Translations under genes and position numbers: made by a program | In this document: positions 16,281 through 25,523 of the stretch, in pieces | Layout of the letters: each line of letters opens with the position of its first letter | How positions within the stretch are numbered: the stretch's first letter is position 1 | Source of the DNA: Halomarina litorea | Lineage (GTDB): Archaea; Halobacteriota; Halobacteria; Halobacteriales; Haloarculaceae | Direction of reading: 5' to 3' | NCBI RefSeq assembly: GCF_024227715.1 | Contig: NZ_CP100448.1 | Span: 682,001 to 746,000 of the forward strand | DNA: 64,000 nucleotides | The notes under the pieces: model-generated | Database searches by the model: none | What the model saw: only the letters and a program-made list of their open reading frames with translations | What the model was told of the DNA's origin: nothing

Positions 16281-17642
16281 ATGACACGCAGACGGAAGTA
16301 CGACAGGCAGTCGGGTAGCAACGACGGGCGCGGTGTGAACCGGCGACGCTTCCTCGCCGGTATCGGGGCGGGTGCCACGGCGACATCGCTCGCGGGCTGT
16401 CTCGGCGGCGGTGGCGGTGGCGGTGGTGGCGGTGGCAACGGGAGCGGTGGCGGCAGCGGCGACTCCGTCAAGATCGGGGCCGTGTTCCTGCTGTCCGGAC
16501 TGGCGGAGGCGCTCGGTCAGGCCTCCCGGGCGGGTGCAGAACTGGGCGTCCAGCACGTCAACGAGAACGGCGGCATCAACGGGCAGGACGTGGAGATCGT
16601 CTTCCGCGACCACGACAGCAACGGGGCCGCCGGTCCCATTACCAGCCTCGTTCAGGAGGAGAACGTCGACGTCCTCATCGGGCTGACCTCCTCCGGGGCG
16701 ACGTTACAGGCCGCGCCCACGATGGAGCAACTCGGCGTGCCGATGACGCTGACGGACATCGGCACGCCGTGGATCACGGAGTTCGACGAGGAGAAGTACG
16801 GCGACGAGAAGGCCGCCGGCATCCCGAACCTCTTCCGGACGAACGCCAACACGACCATCAACACCTACGCGATGGCGAAGTACGCCGTCGAGGAACTCGA
16901 CGTCACGCGAGTCGCCAACATCGGCCCCGACTACGCCTACGGGACCCAGACGTGGGACTACTTCAAGGCGTTCGCCGACGCCCTCGGCGGCGAGTTCGAG
17001 TACGTCGAGTCGGTGTTCCCCACGCTCGGGGCCAGCGACATGACCCCCCAGATCAACCAGGTCCTCGCGGCGAACCCCGACCTCGTGTTCACCTCGTTCT
17101 GGGCGGGTGACGCCGTCACGTTCGTCCAGCAGGCGACCGAACAGGGCCTGTTCGACCAGGTCGACGACGTCTTCGACACGCTCGGGGCGGACCCAACGGT
17201 GTTCGAGGCGCTCGGGACCACGATGCCGGAGGGCGTCCACTACTCCTCGTGGTACTGGCACTCCGCCTACGACAACCAGGAGAACCAGGACTTCGTGCAG
17301 GCGTACAAGGATGCCAACGGCGGGTCCCTCCCCTCGTTCACCGGACCGACGACGTTCTCGGCCATCCAGATCTACAAGAAGGCCATCGAGGCGGCGGGGA
17401 GCACGGAACCCGACGCCATCATCTCCGAGATGGAGGGCATGAGCCACACCGGGCCGCGCGGCGAGTGGACGCTCGACGCCGACAGCCACCAGGCGAGCGC
17501 CCCGACTATCATCGGCGAGACGAGCAAGGACGACGACGTGCCCTACGAGGGCGTCGGCCTCAAGCCCGTCCAGTCGGTGTCGCTCGACAAGCAGGAGGCG
17601 TACGACCTCCTCAAGGGAACCGATCTGCCACCGGGAATGTGA
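16281..17642 (+). CDS. livK: Branched-chain amino acid-type ABC transporter substrate-binding lipoprotein
   Basis: A 453-aa periplasmic-binding protein (type 1 fold, Leu/Ile/Val-binding family). A Tat motif NRRRFLAGIGAGA (about residues 20-32) is followed by a lipobox LAGC (37-40) and a Gly/Ser linker, so it is exported folded and lipid-anchored. The mature domain shows VKIGAVFLLSGL, NENGGINGQDVEIVFRD and the hinge TSFWAGDAV. The substrate could be branched-chain amino acids, other amino acids, amides or urea; the sequence alone does not decide. It is followed by livM after 23 bases. Confidence 0.92.
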   Translation: MTRRRKYDRQSGSNDGRGVNRRRFLAGIGAGATATSLAGCLGGGGGGGGGGGNGSGGGSGDSVKIGAVFLLSGLAEALGQASRAGAELGVQHVNENGGINGQDVEIVFRDHDSNGAAGPITSLVQEENVDVLIGLTSSGATLQAAPTMEQLGVPMTLTDIGTPWITEFDEEKYGDEKAAGIPNLFRTNANTTINTYAMAKYAVEELDVTRVANIGPDYAYGTQTWDYFKAFADALGGEFEYVESVFPTLGASDMTPQINQVLAANPDLVFTSFWAGDAVTFVQQATEQGLFDQVDDVFDTLGADPTVFEALGTTMPEGVHYSSWYWHSAYDNQENQDFVQAYKDANGGSLPSFTGPTTFSAIQIYKKAIEAAGSTEPDAIISEMEGMSHTGPRGEWTLDADSHQASAPTIIGETSKDDDVPYEGVGLKPVQSVSLDKQEAYDLLKGTDLPPGM

Positions 17643-17665
17643 ACTGACGACATGGAGCCACAGTT

Positions 17666-18730
17666 ATGAGCTACGGAGTCCGCGAGCGCCTCCTCACCGG
17701 CGAGCGCTCGAACGTGTTGATCGTCGCCTTCGCGGCGTTGCTGGTAGTGGCACCGTTCCTCGTCGGGCCGTTCCAGATGCGCCTCCTGATGGAGTCGCTC
17801 GTGTTCGCCGTCTTCGCGCTGGCGTTCAACCTGCTGTACGGCTACACCGGCCTGCTGTCGTTCGGACACGCGATGTTCATCGCCGTCTCCGGCTACACCC
17901 TCGCGCGGTTCATCACGCTCGGCGCGCCGGCGCTGGGCTTCGAGGGCCTCTTCGGCGGTGCGTCGGTGCTGGTGGCGTTTCTGGTCGCCGTCGTCCTCGG
18001 CGTCCTCGCCGCGACGATACTCGCCGTCGGCATCGGCTACCTGAGCGTCCAGCTAGAGGAGATCTACTTCGCCATGATCACCCTGTCGTTCAGCATGGCC
18101 ATCTACGCCATCGCGAACCAGGACATCGGCGGGTTGACCAACGGGAGCGACGGCATCTCCTTCATCCTCGGCGAGGTGAACCTGTTCGGATTCGAGTTCT
18201 TCCTCTACAACCTCAGCGACCCCATTGTCTACTACTTCCTCGTCCTCGTGATGTTCGCCGGGGCGACGTACGCGCTCTGGCGCATCGTCAACTCCCCGTT
18301 CGGCATGGTCTGTAAGGCCATCCGGGAGAACCCCGGGCGGACCGAGGCGCTGGGCGTGAACGACACGCGCCACAAGTGGATGACGTTCATCATCTCGGGG
18401 GCCTTCTCCGGCCTCGCGGGGGCGTTCCTCATCCCCATCCAGACCGGCATCGGGCCGAGTTTCGCCTACTGGACGTTCTCCGCCGAACCGGTCATCATGA
18501 CCGTCATCGGCGGGCCGTACTCGTTCGTCGGTCCCATCGTGGGGTCGTTCGTCTACGAGTACCTGCGCTGGGCGGTCGACCAGTACCCGTTCCTGGCCGA
18601 CCACTGGCAGTTCGCCTTCGGGTTCGTCCTGTTGCTCGTGGTGCTGTTCTTCGACAACGGCGTCGCGGGCGGCATCGACTGGGTGCGCGAGCGGGCGTTC
18701 GGCGACGGCGCGTCGTCGAGCGACGACTGA
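17666..18730 (+). CDS. livM: Branched-chain amino acid-type ABC transporter permease LivM
   Basis: A 354-aa permease with roughly nine hydrophobic segments. It has the LivM hallmarks FNLLYGYTGLLSFGHAMF, VCKAIRENPGRTEALGV (cytoplasmic ATPase-contact loop) and PVIMTVIGGPYSFVGPIVGS. It is cotranscribed with livK, while livH/G/F are on the divergent transcript, so the five-part transporter is split into two units sharing one intergenic region. Confidence 0.92.
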   Translation: MSYGVRERLLTGERSNVLIVAFAALLVVAPFLVGPFQMRLLMESLVFAVFALAFNLLYGYTGLLSFGHAMFIAVSGYTLARFITLGAPALGFEGLFGGASVLVAFLVAVVLGVLAATILAVGIGYLSVQLEEIYFAMITLSFSMAIYAIANQDIGGLTNGSDGISFILGEVNLFGFEFFLYNLSDPIVYYFLVLVMFAGATYALWRIVNSPFGMVCKAIRENPGRTEALGVNDTRHKWMTFIISGAFSGLAGAFLIPIQTGIGPSFAYWTFSAEPVIMTVIGGPYSFVGPIVGSFVYEYLRWAVDQYPFLADHWQFAFGFVLLLVVLFFDNGVAGGIDWVRERAFGDGASSSDD

Positions 18731-18772
18731 ACAGACCACCCCTTCTATCTCGCTGCGGCCCCACGGGCCGGT

Positions 18773-19504
18773 GTGATTCGCTACGACCTCGACGACCGGA
18801 CGGCGTGGGTGACCCTCGACCGCCCTGAGAAGAAGAACGCCCTCGACCTGCAGGGCTGGCGTGACCTCGCCGCCGCCCTCGACCGGGCGGCCGAGGAGGC
18901 GTGCGTCGCCGTCCTCGCCGGAGCGGGCGACGCCTTCTGTGCCGGGGACGACATCGCGACGCTCGCCGCCCTCGACACCGAGGCGGACGTGCGCGCTCTC
19001 GCCGACTGCCTCGCAGAGGGGCTGTACGGCGTGGAAACCTGTGGAGTACCAGTCGTCGCCGCCGTCGACGGTCTCGCCTACGGGGGTGGGTTCGAACTCG
19101 TCGCGGCCGCCGACCTCGCCGTCGCGAGCGAGGCCGCCACGTTCGCCCTCCCCGAGACGCGCATCGGCGCGTTCCCGCCGTACGCGGTGAGCCGAATCGG
19201 CGCGCTCTGCGGGAAGAAGCGCCTGCTCGAACTCGCCCTCACCGGCGACCCCATCGACGCCGACACCGCCCACGACTGGGGGCTGGTCAACCGCGTCGTC
19301 CCGGACGAGGACCTCCCGGGGGCCGTCGCGGACCTCGTCGACAGCATCACGGCGTCGCCCGCCCCCGCGACCCGACTGGCGAAGGAGTACGCCACCCTCG
19401 CCCTCTCACAGCACGGCGAACGCGACCGGGTCCACGGCGGGTTCGCCCGCGTGGCGACCAGCGAGGCCTGCCGGGACGCAGCGCGGGCGTTCCTCGACCG
19501 CTGA
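18773..19504 (+). CDS. Enoyl-CoA hydratase/isomerase family protein
   Basis: A 243-aa crotonase-fold protein starting at GTG 18773, with a TATA-like 'ttctatctc' near 18747. The oxyanion-hole segment GAGDAFCAGDDIATL (about residues 50-64) and the second one, GLAYGGGFELVAAADL (about 101-116), are present, as is the acidic residue in LPETRIGAFP (about 126-135) where hydratases carry a catalytic Glu. It probably acts on acyl-CoAs in fatty or amino acid breakdown. Proximity to the LIV transporter (42 bases after livM) would fit branched-chain degradation, but this is inference. Confidence 0.88.
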   Translation: MIRYDLDDRTAWVTLDRPEKKNALDLQGWRDLAAALDRAAEEACVAVLAGAGDAFCAGDDIATLAALDTEADVRALADCLAEGLYGVETCGVPVVAAVDGLAYGGGFELVAAADLAVASEAATFALPETRIGAFPPYAVSRIGALCGKKRLLELALTGDPIDADTAHDWGLVNRVVPDEDLPGAVADLVDSITASPAPATRLAKEYATLALSQHGERDRVHGGFARVATSEACRDAARAFLDR

Positions 19505-19550
19505 CGCACCGACGAGGAAACGGTTTGACCCGCCCGCGCCTACGGCACCC

Positions 19551-20483
19551 ATGCGCGCGCTCGCGGTGGTAGCACTCGCGTTCGTCCTCGCGCTCGCGGG
19601 GTGTGGCGGCGTGGACGCGCCCGCGGGTACCGAGGGGACGGTGACGCCCGCGGCGGTGCCCGACGACCCCGTCGAGGAACACGCCGGGTCGCTCGCCCCC
19701 GGGATGACGCGCGAGGGTGTCTTCGACCCGGAGCGGCTGACCGACGCCCACGCCGCCGTCCTCGCGACCACCTCCTACACCGTCCAGCGCCGGGAGATGC
19801 GGACCTACCGCAACGGAACGGTCCGCTCGCGCTACGAGAGCACCGTCCAGGTCTCGGCCGGCGGCGACCGGTTTCGCTACGCCCTCGAACAGGCCGACTA
19901 CCGCGGGGCCGAAGAGCGGGTCCGCAGCATCGACCGGTGGATGGCCGACGGGCGGGGGTTCGAACGACGCGAGAGCGGCGGGGTCAGCTACCGGCGACTC
20001 TCGAACCCCGACGCCGTCCTCCCCGAGCGCGCGACGAACCGACTCGGCCTGACGCGCATCCTCCTCGTCGTCGACCTCCACGTGACGGGGACGACGCGGA
20101 CGCCCGACGGGGCGACCCTCTACCACCTCGGCGTCGAGGGGGGTCCCGAGGACCTCCCGCCGCTTCGGGAGGTGTCGTTCGAGGCCGTCGTGCGCGAGGA
20201 CGGGGTGGTCCGGTCGTACGACCTCACCTACCTCGTCGAGCGGGAGGGGACGACGGTCCGGGTGACGGTTCAGGTCGCCTTCGGAGCGCTGGGGGAGACG
20301 CAGGCGACTCGACCGCTGTGGCACGACGAGGCCGTCGAGGCGCTGTCCGCGGACGGGACGCCGCCCGGCCCCTCGCCGACCGACTCCTCGCCGACCGCCG
20401 CCCCATCGGAGGCGTCACCGCCCCGCGCTCACCCGCGGAGCGACTCGACGGGGCGTTCGCTGGCGGCCTTCCACGCCGGATAG
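19551..20483 (+). CDS. Lipoprotein (DUF7537-like)
   Basis: A 310-aa protein with a short signal peptide and lipobox LALAGC (residues 13-18). An acidic linker follows, then a domain with DAHAAVLATTSYTVQRRE and a beta-rich fold resembling haloarchaeal DUF7537 lipoproteins, which in turn recall outer-membrane lipoprotein-carrier (LolA-like) folds; that comparison is inference. The Pro/Ser-rich C-terminus overlaps the convergent ABC permease gene by 55 bases (20429-20483), an unusually long overlap; the true end cannot be earlier because no stop precedes it. Confidence 0.75.
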   Translation: MRALAVVALAFVLALAGCGGVDAPAGTEGTVTPAAVPDDPVEEHAGSLAPGMTREGVFDPERLTDAHAAVLATTSYTVQRREMRTYRNGTVRSRYESTVQVSAGGDRFRYALEQADYRGAEERVRSIDRWMADGRGFERRESGGVSYRRLSNPDAVLPERATNRLGLTRILLVVDLHVTGTTRTPDGATLYHLGVEGGPEDLPPLREVSFEAVVREDGVVRSYDLTYLVEREGTTVRVTVQVAFGALGETQATRPLWHDEAVEALSADGTPPGPSPTDSSPTAAPSEASPPRAHPRSDSTGRSLAAFHAG

Positions 20484-21559
20484 AGGCCGCTGACGAGGCT
20501 CACGACGACGCCGAAGGCGAACGCGCCCACGAGATAGTAGGCGTTCGAGGCCACGAGGACGACGTCGAAGCCCACCTGTTCGATGAAGAGAGCCAGTCCG
20601 ACGGCGGCGAGGCCGGAGAGGAGCGCCCCGACGAACCCGCCCGCCACGCCGAGCAACGCCGCCTCCACGAGCAACGTCCGCAACACGTCGACCTTCTGGA
20701 CACCCACCGCCCGGAGGACGCCGATCTCCTGCCGTCGCTCGGCGGTGCTCATCAGCATGACGTTGAAGATGCTCACGCCCGCGACGACGAGCGAGATGGA
20801 CGCCAGCCCGACGAGGAAGGCGTTGAGCAGGGCGAAAAACTCCCCGATGGTCTCCAGTATCGACCCCAGTTCGAAGACGCTCACCCGGTCAGTGCGGGCG
20901 TTGAGGGTCGCCCTGACCTCCCGGGCGACGGCGCTCGCCGCCTCGCCCGAGCGCGCCTGCACGACCACCTGCGAGTAGTCGTCGGTGACGAACTCGCTCT
21001 CCGGGAGGACGACGGCGTTGTCCGGCTGAATCGGTGTAATCTCCTCGCTCTCGGCGAGGACGGCGACGACGCGGTAGCGATTGCCCTCTATCTCGACTGC
21101 GCTCCCCACCTGCAGGCGGAGTCGCTCGGCGACGCTCGCGCCCACGATGGCCCCCTGCCGGTGGCGCGCCGGGAGGTGGCCGTCGCTGGCCGCGAACAGC
21201 GCACGCGGGTCGTCCGTCCCGTACAGTTGCGCGAACGTCTGTCGGCCCCCGTTCGACACCACCGCGCCGTCGGTGATGAGGGGGACGACGGTCCCCCGCC
21301 CCTCCGCGGCCCGGCGTATCTCCTGGACGTCCCGCGAGGTGAGCGAGTCCACGCCCGCGTCGGCGTTCGGCGAGACGATGACCTGATTGCCGATGCCCCC
21401 CAGTTCGTTCGCGGCGCTCAATTGGAGGACGTTCCCGAGGATGCCGAGGGTGGCGATGGCGAGGACGCCGATGACGATGCCCAGCGCCGCCAGCGTCGAC
21501 CGGAGGCGGTTGCGCGAGAGGTTGCGACGCGCCAGCAGGAGGGCGGGAAAGCGCGTCAT
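20429..21559 (-). CDS. ABC transporter permease (MacB/FtsX type)
   Basis: A 376-aa membrane protein. One N-terminal membrane helix (about residues 20-42) is followed by a large external MacB_PCD-like domain (about 45-250) and three C-terminal helices with the FtsX-domain region RRQEIGVLRAVGVQKVDVLR (about 280-299). Such permeases move lipids, lipoproteins or peptides out, or transmit mechanical force, rather than import solutes. It overlaps the ATPase gene by ATGA and is last in a three-gene operon. Confidence 0.88.
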   Translation of the reverse strand: MTRFPALLLARRNLSRNRLRSTLAALGIVIGVLAIATLGILGNVLQLSAANELGGIGNQVIVSPNADAGVDSLTSRDVQEIRRAAEGRGTVVPLITDGAVVSNGGRQTFAQLYGTDDPRALFAASDGHLPARHRQGAIVGASVAERLRLQVGSAVEIEGNRYRVVAVLAESEEITPIQPDNAVVLPESEFVTDDYSQVVVQARSGEAASAVAREVRATLNARTDRVSVFELGSILETIGEFFALLNAFLVGLASISLVVAGVSIFNVMLMSTAERRQEIGVLRAVGVQKVDVLRTLLVEAALLGVAGGFVGALLSGLAAVGLALFIEQVGFDVVLVASNAYYLVGAFAFGVVVSLVSGLYPAWKAASERPVESLRG

Positions 21560-22332
21560 TCGCCGACCTCACTCGACTCGTCGGTCCGGGGGGTACCGTC
21601 CTCCCCGCCGAGTCCCCCGACGACGCCGTCGACGAGTTCGACGGTGCGGTCGGCGTACTCCGTGACGAGTTCGTCGTGCGTGACGGCGACGACGCTCACG
21701 CCCGTCTCGCAGACCCGCCGGAACTCCTCCAGAATCGTCCGGCCCGTCTCCCGGTCGAGGTTGCCCGTCGGCTCGTCCGCCAGCAGGACGTCCGGGCGGT
21801 TGACGAGCGACCGGGCGATGGCCACGCGCTGTTTCTGGCCCCCCGAGAGCTGGTTCGGGGTGTGGTCGAGGCGCTCGCCGAGGCCGACCCGGATGAGGAG
21901 GTCACGGGTGTACTCGCCGGCGTCGTAGTCGGGGTCGAACAGCGTGGGGAGTTCGACGTTCTCGGTGGCGGTCAGCGTCGGGATGAGGTGGAAGTCCTGG
22001 AAGACGAACCCGATGGCGTCCTTGCGGGCGTCGGTCTGTTCGGCGTCGGTGAGCGCGGTCACATCCCGGCCCTTGAGGTACTGCTCGCCGCTGGTGGGGA
22101 CGTCGAGGAGGCCGAGGACGTTCAGCATCGTGGACTTCCCCGACCCGCTGGGACCGACGCACGCGACGAACTCCCCGCGCCGAAGCGTGAAGTCCACGCT
22201 GTCGAGAGCGACCACCGTCTCGCTCCCGCTCTCGTAGCGCTTGGTGACGCCGCGCAGTTCGACCACGGGTGGTGCATCGTCCGTGCGGTCCGCACCGTCG
22301 CTCGCCGCGTAGCCCCCCGCGTCAGGGGTCAT
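21556..22332 (-). CDS. ABC transporter ATP-binding protein (LolD/MacB type)
   Basis: A 258-aa ATPase. Walker A is GPSGSGKST (about residues 62-70), the signature is QLSGGQKQRVAIARSL (about 164-179), and Walker B is DVLLADEPTGNLD (about 184-196), whose GNLD ending is typical of the LolD/MacB/FtsE group. An acidic N-terminal extension of about 28 residues and a Ser/Glu-rich tail flank the domain. It is linked by 4-base overlaps to both neighbours. Confidence 0.9.
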   Translation of the reverse strand: MTPDAGGYAASDGADRTDDAPPVVELRGVTKRYESGSETVVALDSVDFTLRRGEFVACVGPSGSGKSTMLNVLGLLDVPTSGEQYLKGRDVTALTDAEQTDARKDAIGFVFQDFHLIPTLTATENVELPTLFDPDYDAGEYTRDLLIRVGLGERLDHTPNQLSGGQKQRVAIARSLVNRPDVLLADEPTGNLDRETGRTILEEFRRVCETGVSVVAVTHDELVTEYADRTVELVDGVVGGLGGEDGTPRTDESSEVGE

Positions 22333-23867
22333 CGGTAGCGCGTCGCGGCCACGACGAGCGCGACGGCCGCGCCCAGCGCGACCACGGCACCGCCGAGCAG
22401 TCCCAGCGGGAACGACTCGCCTTCGGGTTCGGATCGCAGGCGCTCGTCGTAGGGGAGTTCGACCGTCTCGACGCGCTCCTCGTCGCCGACGGTGTAGCGC
22501 ACCTGCAGGGGGACGCTGGTGGCGTTGTCGGCGTCCACCCGCGCGGTCACCTCGAAGGGGGCGAACTCGCTGCCCTCGACGGTGCCGACGAAGTAGTCGC
22601 GCTGGGGGTAGGCCGGCGAGACGAACTCGTTCTCCCCGACGCTCACCACCACGCCCGTCACGTCCGCCCGCCCGGTGTTGCCCGCGTTGCCCGTGATGCG
22701 CAACACGCCGTCCTCCAGGGTCAGGTTGACGCCGGTGACGGCCAGCGACGCGTTCGGCGCGCGGTAGTCGTACGTCGTCCCCGCCGTCCCCTGCCGGTCC
22801 GCGACGGCGTAGGTGACGGCGAAACGCACCGGGCCGCCGCCGACCGTCGAGAGGTCCACCGTCACCGACTCCGACGCGCCGGGCACGAGGGTCCCGACGC
22901 CGTAGCGCGCCCGCGTCTCGCCGTCCACCTGCGCCGCCAGCACCGTCTCGCGGACCGGCGCGTTCCCGAAGTTCGTCACCGTGACGCTCACCCGGTCTCC
23001 CCTCGACTCCTCGTCGCCCGACTGCTGGGTAGCCGCCGCGCCGCCGCCACCGATGAGACTGCCCAGTTGGCCGCCGAGGTCACCCGTCGCCGCCTGCTGG
23101 GCGTCCACTCGTTCGACACGGACGCCCACGTCCTCGCGGAGGGGGTCGACCGAGAGCGTCCCCGTCGCGTTCGTCGTCGCGCGCGTCCCCCGCGCGGTGG
23201 TGTACTCCACCGTGGCGGTCACGGGGCGCTCGCCCGCCTCCCCCGGCGTGAGCGAGACGTTGAGCGTCTCGGTGGCCCCCGCCGCCAGCGTCGCGATGGC
23301 CCGTCGCTCCTCGCTCCCCTCGCCGGCCACCGTCACTGCGATGTTCCGCAGGGGCGAGGTGGTCGGGTTGGCGATTTCGACCTCGACGCCGCGTTCGACC
23401 CCCGCGACGCCCCGGCCGGGTCTGAGAGAGACCTGCGGCGGTGCCTGTTCGACCACGACGGTCAGTGGACGGGTGACCCGCACCTCGCCGCCGGTGTCGT
23501 TCTCCCCGACGACGACCACCTGCAGGTCCTTCCGCCCCGGTTCCTCGAAGGCGGTGGTGAGGGGTATCGTGACGCTCCCGCCCGGAGAGAGCGCCCCGAC
23601 GTTCGTCGCACTCACGAGGCGGTCGCCGTCCGCGTCGGCGAGAAAGAGGTCCCGGAGTTCGACGGGGGAGGGACTGCCCGCCGCCAACTGGACGGTCACG
23701 TCGGCCGTGACGGGCGCGTCGGTCACGGGCGTCTCGGGGGTGACGGCCACGCCGGAGACGGTGAGGCGGGCGTCGGGGACGCCGCCGACCGGGAGGGGGA
23801 CGGCGAGCGTCGAGACGAGGAGGGCGAGGACCAGCGCGAGAACCGGGACCGCATCGTCGTTCATCAA
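22329..23867 (-). CDS. Exported multi-domain beta protein, partner of MacB-like transporter
   Basis: A 512-aa protein with an N-terminal signal segment (VLALVLALLVSTLAVPLPVG), several consecutive Ig-like/CARDB-like beta domains (COG1361-type, e.g. GVEVEIANPTTSPLRNIAV and VSVTVTNFGNAPVRETVLA), and a C-terminal membrane helix (LGLLGGAVVALGAAVALVVA, about 487-506) ending in RYR. It is therefore a surface protein anchored at its C-terminus. It is first in the operon, with a TATA-like element near 23896. Its position suggests it is the extracytoplasmic adaptor or substrate-holder of the ABC system; that role is inference. Confidence 0.82.
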   Translation of the reverse strand: MMNDDAVPVLALVLALLVSTLAVPLPVGGVPDARLTVSGVAVTPETPVTDAPVTADVTVQLAAGSPSPVELRDLFLADADGDRLVSATNVGALSPGGSVTIPLTTAFEEPGRKDLQVVVVGENDTGGEVRVTRPLTVVVEQAPPQVSLRPGRGVAGVERGVEVEIANPTTSPLRNIAVTVAGEGSEERRAIATLAAGATETLNVSLTPGEAGERPVTATVEYTTARGTRATTNATGTLSVDPLREDVGVRVERVDAQQAATGDLGGQLGSLIGGGGAAATQQSGDEESRGDRVSVTVTNFGNAPVRETVLAAQVDGETRARYGVGTLVPGASESVTVDLSTVGGGPVRFAVTYAVADRQGTAGTTYDYRAPNASLAVTGVNLTLEDGVLRITGNAGNTGRADVTGVVVSVGENEFVSPAYPQRDYFVGTVEGSEFAPFEVTARVDADNATSVPLQVRYTVGDEERVETVELPYDERLRSEPEGESFPLGLLGGAVVALGAAVALVVAATRYR

Positions 23868-23933
23868 GTGTCACAGATAGTCGGCAACGGCGGAAATAGG
23901 TGTCGTCGGGTCGGGAGGGTCGGAACGGGGGAA

Positions 23934-25379
23934 CTACTCGTCGGTCGCGCCGACCTCGGCGGTGTCCTCCCCCTCCGTCTCCGCGTCGTCCTCGCTCTCG
24001 TCACATTCCTCGTCGCGGGTCGCTCCGCTCCCCGCTCGGTCATCCGAGGCCTCCCCGTGGTCGGCCTCGCTCTCCTCGTCCTCCACGACGACCAGCCCGC
24101 GGTTGTTCACCGCGTAGGGGTCCAGCCCGACTTCCTGCAGGAACTGCTTGTACTCGCGTTCGCACTGTTCTGCGTCCTTCTGCTTGTCGCTGGCGCGGTC
24201 ACAGAGGGCGAGGAGGTCCTCGGGAACCTCCTCCTCGTGGACGATCCAGTGGTTGATGAGGTCCGAGAGCCGCCGGATGGGCGAGGTGAAGTGGCCGTAA
24301 ATCTCGAAGTTGAGCGCGTGGTGGCCGCCGAAGGGGTCGTTCATGTACTTCGCGCGGGGCATGACGCGCATCACGGCGCGCTGTATCTTCGAGAGCTGTC
24401 GGCCGGGGGCCTGTTCGAGCGTGGCGTTGACCGCCTTCCGGGGGTCGTCCCACGAGTCGCCGGGGATGGAGACGCCGTCGAGTTCCTGAATCTCCTTCAG
24501 CGCCTTGTCCCACTCCTGCGGGGAGGGCTGGGGGTGGACGCGGTACATCGCCTCGACGCCGCGCTGGAACATCAGGACGTGCGTGACGGCCTTGTTCGCC
24601 TTCAGCATGCACTCCTCGATGATGGTGTGCGCGCGGTCCCGACTCGGGTTGAGGACGAGCGACCCGTCCTCCTTGCGCTGTTCGTGCATCTCGTTGGCGA
24701 GTTCGAACACCATCGCGCACTCCTCGTGCAGGGGCGAGTCGGGGTCGTCGAGGCGCTGTTCGGCCTGCGTGTAGGTGAGGCGCTCGTCGGAGTTGATGAC
24801 GGACTTGTAGATGTCGATGGACTCGTAGGAGAGCGTCTCCTTGTCCACCTCCATCTGGACGGTGTGGGCCAGTCGGTCCTCGTTGGGGACCAGCGAGCAG
24901 ACCGTCTCGGCGAGGACGGGCGGGAGCATGTGGATGGTGTAGGCGGGGAGGTAGACGGTGTTCCCGCGTTCGACGGCCTCGGCCCACATCGCGCTGCCGG
25001 GGTGGACGTAGTGGGTCACGTCGGCGATGTGAACCCACAGCGTGTACGTCTCCTCGTGTTCCTCGATGGAGATGGCGTCGTCGAAGTCCTGTGCGTCGAT
25101 GGGGTCGGTCGTCCACGTCGTCAGGTCTCGGAGGTCCTTCCTGCCCTCGATTTCGTCCTGAATCTCCTGCTGGACGCCCTCGGTCCGCTCGCGGGCCTCC
25201 TCGATGACGGGTTCGGGGAACTGGTCGCGAATCTCGAACTTCTCGAAGAGCTGTTCGCGCTTGTTCTCGAGGTGGCGGGCCAGTTCCTCGTCTATCTCGA
25301 CGGGTCCCTGTCCCTCGGCGGTGCCGGCGGCCGCCTGCGCCGCTCGCTTCTCGTCCTGTTCCTGCTCGGAGTCGCTCAT
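23934..25379 (-). CDS. rnr: Minimal RNase R/RNase II-type 3'-5' exoribonuclease
   Basis: A 481-aa protein consisting almost only of an RNB catalytic domain (about residues 70-410). The metal-binding Asp cluster is DPIDAQDFDDAIS. Other blocks are YTLWVHIADVTHYVHPGSAM, NTVYLPAYTIHMLP and NFEIYGHFTSPIRRLSDLINH. The cold-shock and S1 RNA-binding domains of bacterial RNase R are missing, as reported for haloarchaeal RNase R. The last 60 residues form a very acidic low-complexity tail. It would degrade RNA 3' to 5' and is thought to serve where haloarchaea lack an exosome. Confidence 0.92.
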   Translation of the reverse strand: MSDSEQEQDEKRAAQAAAGTAEGQGPVEIDEELARHLENKREQLFEKFEIRDQFPEPVIEEARERTEGVQQEIQDEIEGRKDLRDLTTWTTDPIDAQDFDDAISIEEHEETYTLWVHIADVTHYVHPGSAMWAEAVERGNTVYLPAYTIHMLPPVLAETVCSLVPNEDRLAHTVQMEVDKETLSYESIDIYKSVINSDERLTYTQAEQRLDDPDSPLHEECAMVFELANEMHEQRKEDGSLVLNPSRDRAHTIIEECMLKANKAVTHVLMFQRGVEAMYRVHPQPSPQEWDKALKEIQELDGVSIPGDSWDDPRKAVNATLEQAPGRQLSKIQRAVMRVMPRAKYMNDPFGGHHALNFEIYGHFTSPIRRLSDLINHWIVHEEEVPEDLLALCDRASDKQKDAEQCEREYKQFLQEVGLDPYAVNNRGLVVVEDEESEADHGEASDDRAGSGATRDEECDESEDDAETEGEDTAEVGATDE

Positions 25380-25523
25380 GGGGGGGCTAACGGAAGCGAG
25401 CAGTTAGGCGTATCGGGCCGGGCGTGGCTCCGATTACAAAAATTCGAGGAGAAAGCCCACGGCTTTAGTCGTGGGATGAATCCGACAACAGACCAACAGT
25501 CTCTCCGTCCCACCACGGCTTAG

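Noticed and set aside
19601-21928. A plus-strand open frame of 775 codons overlapping the lipoprotein and ABC genes
   Set aside because: Arg-rich shadow frame; the real genes carry a lipobox and ABC/FtsX motifs.
22269-25523. A plus-strand open frame of 1084 codons
   Set aside because: It lies antisense to the MacB-like trio and RNase R, has Arg/Val/Gly/His-rich composition with poor third-position pattern, and exists because high-GC coding DNA has few stops on the other strand.
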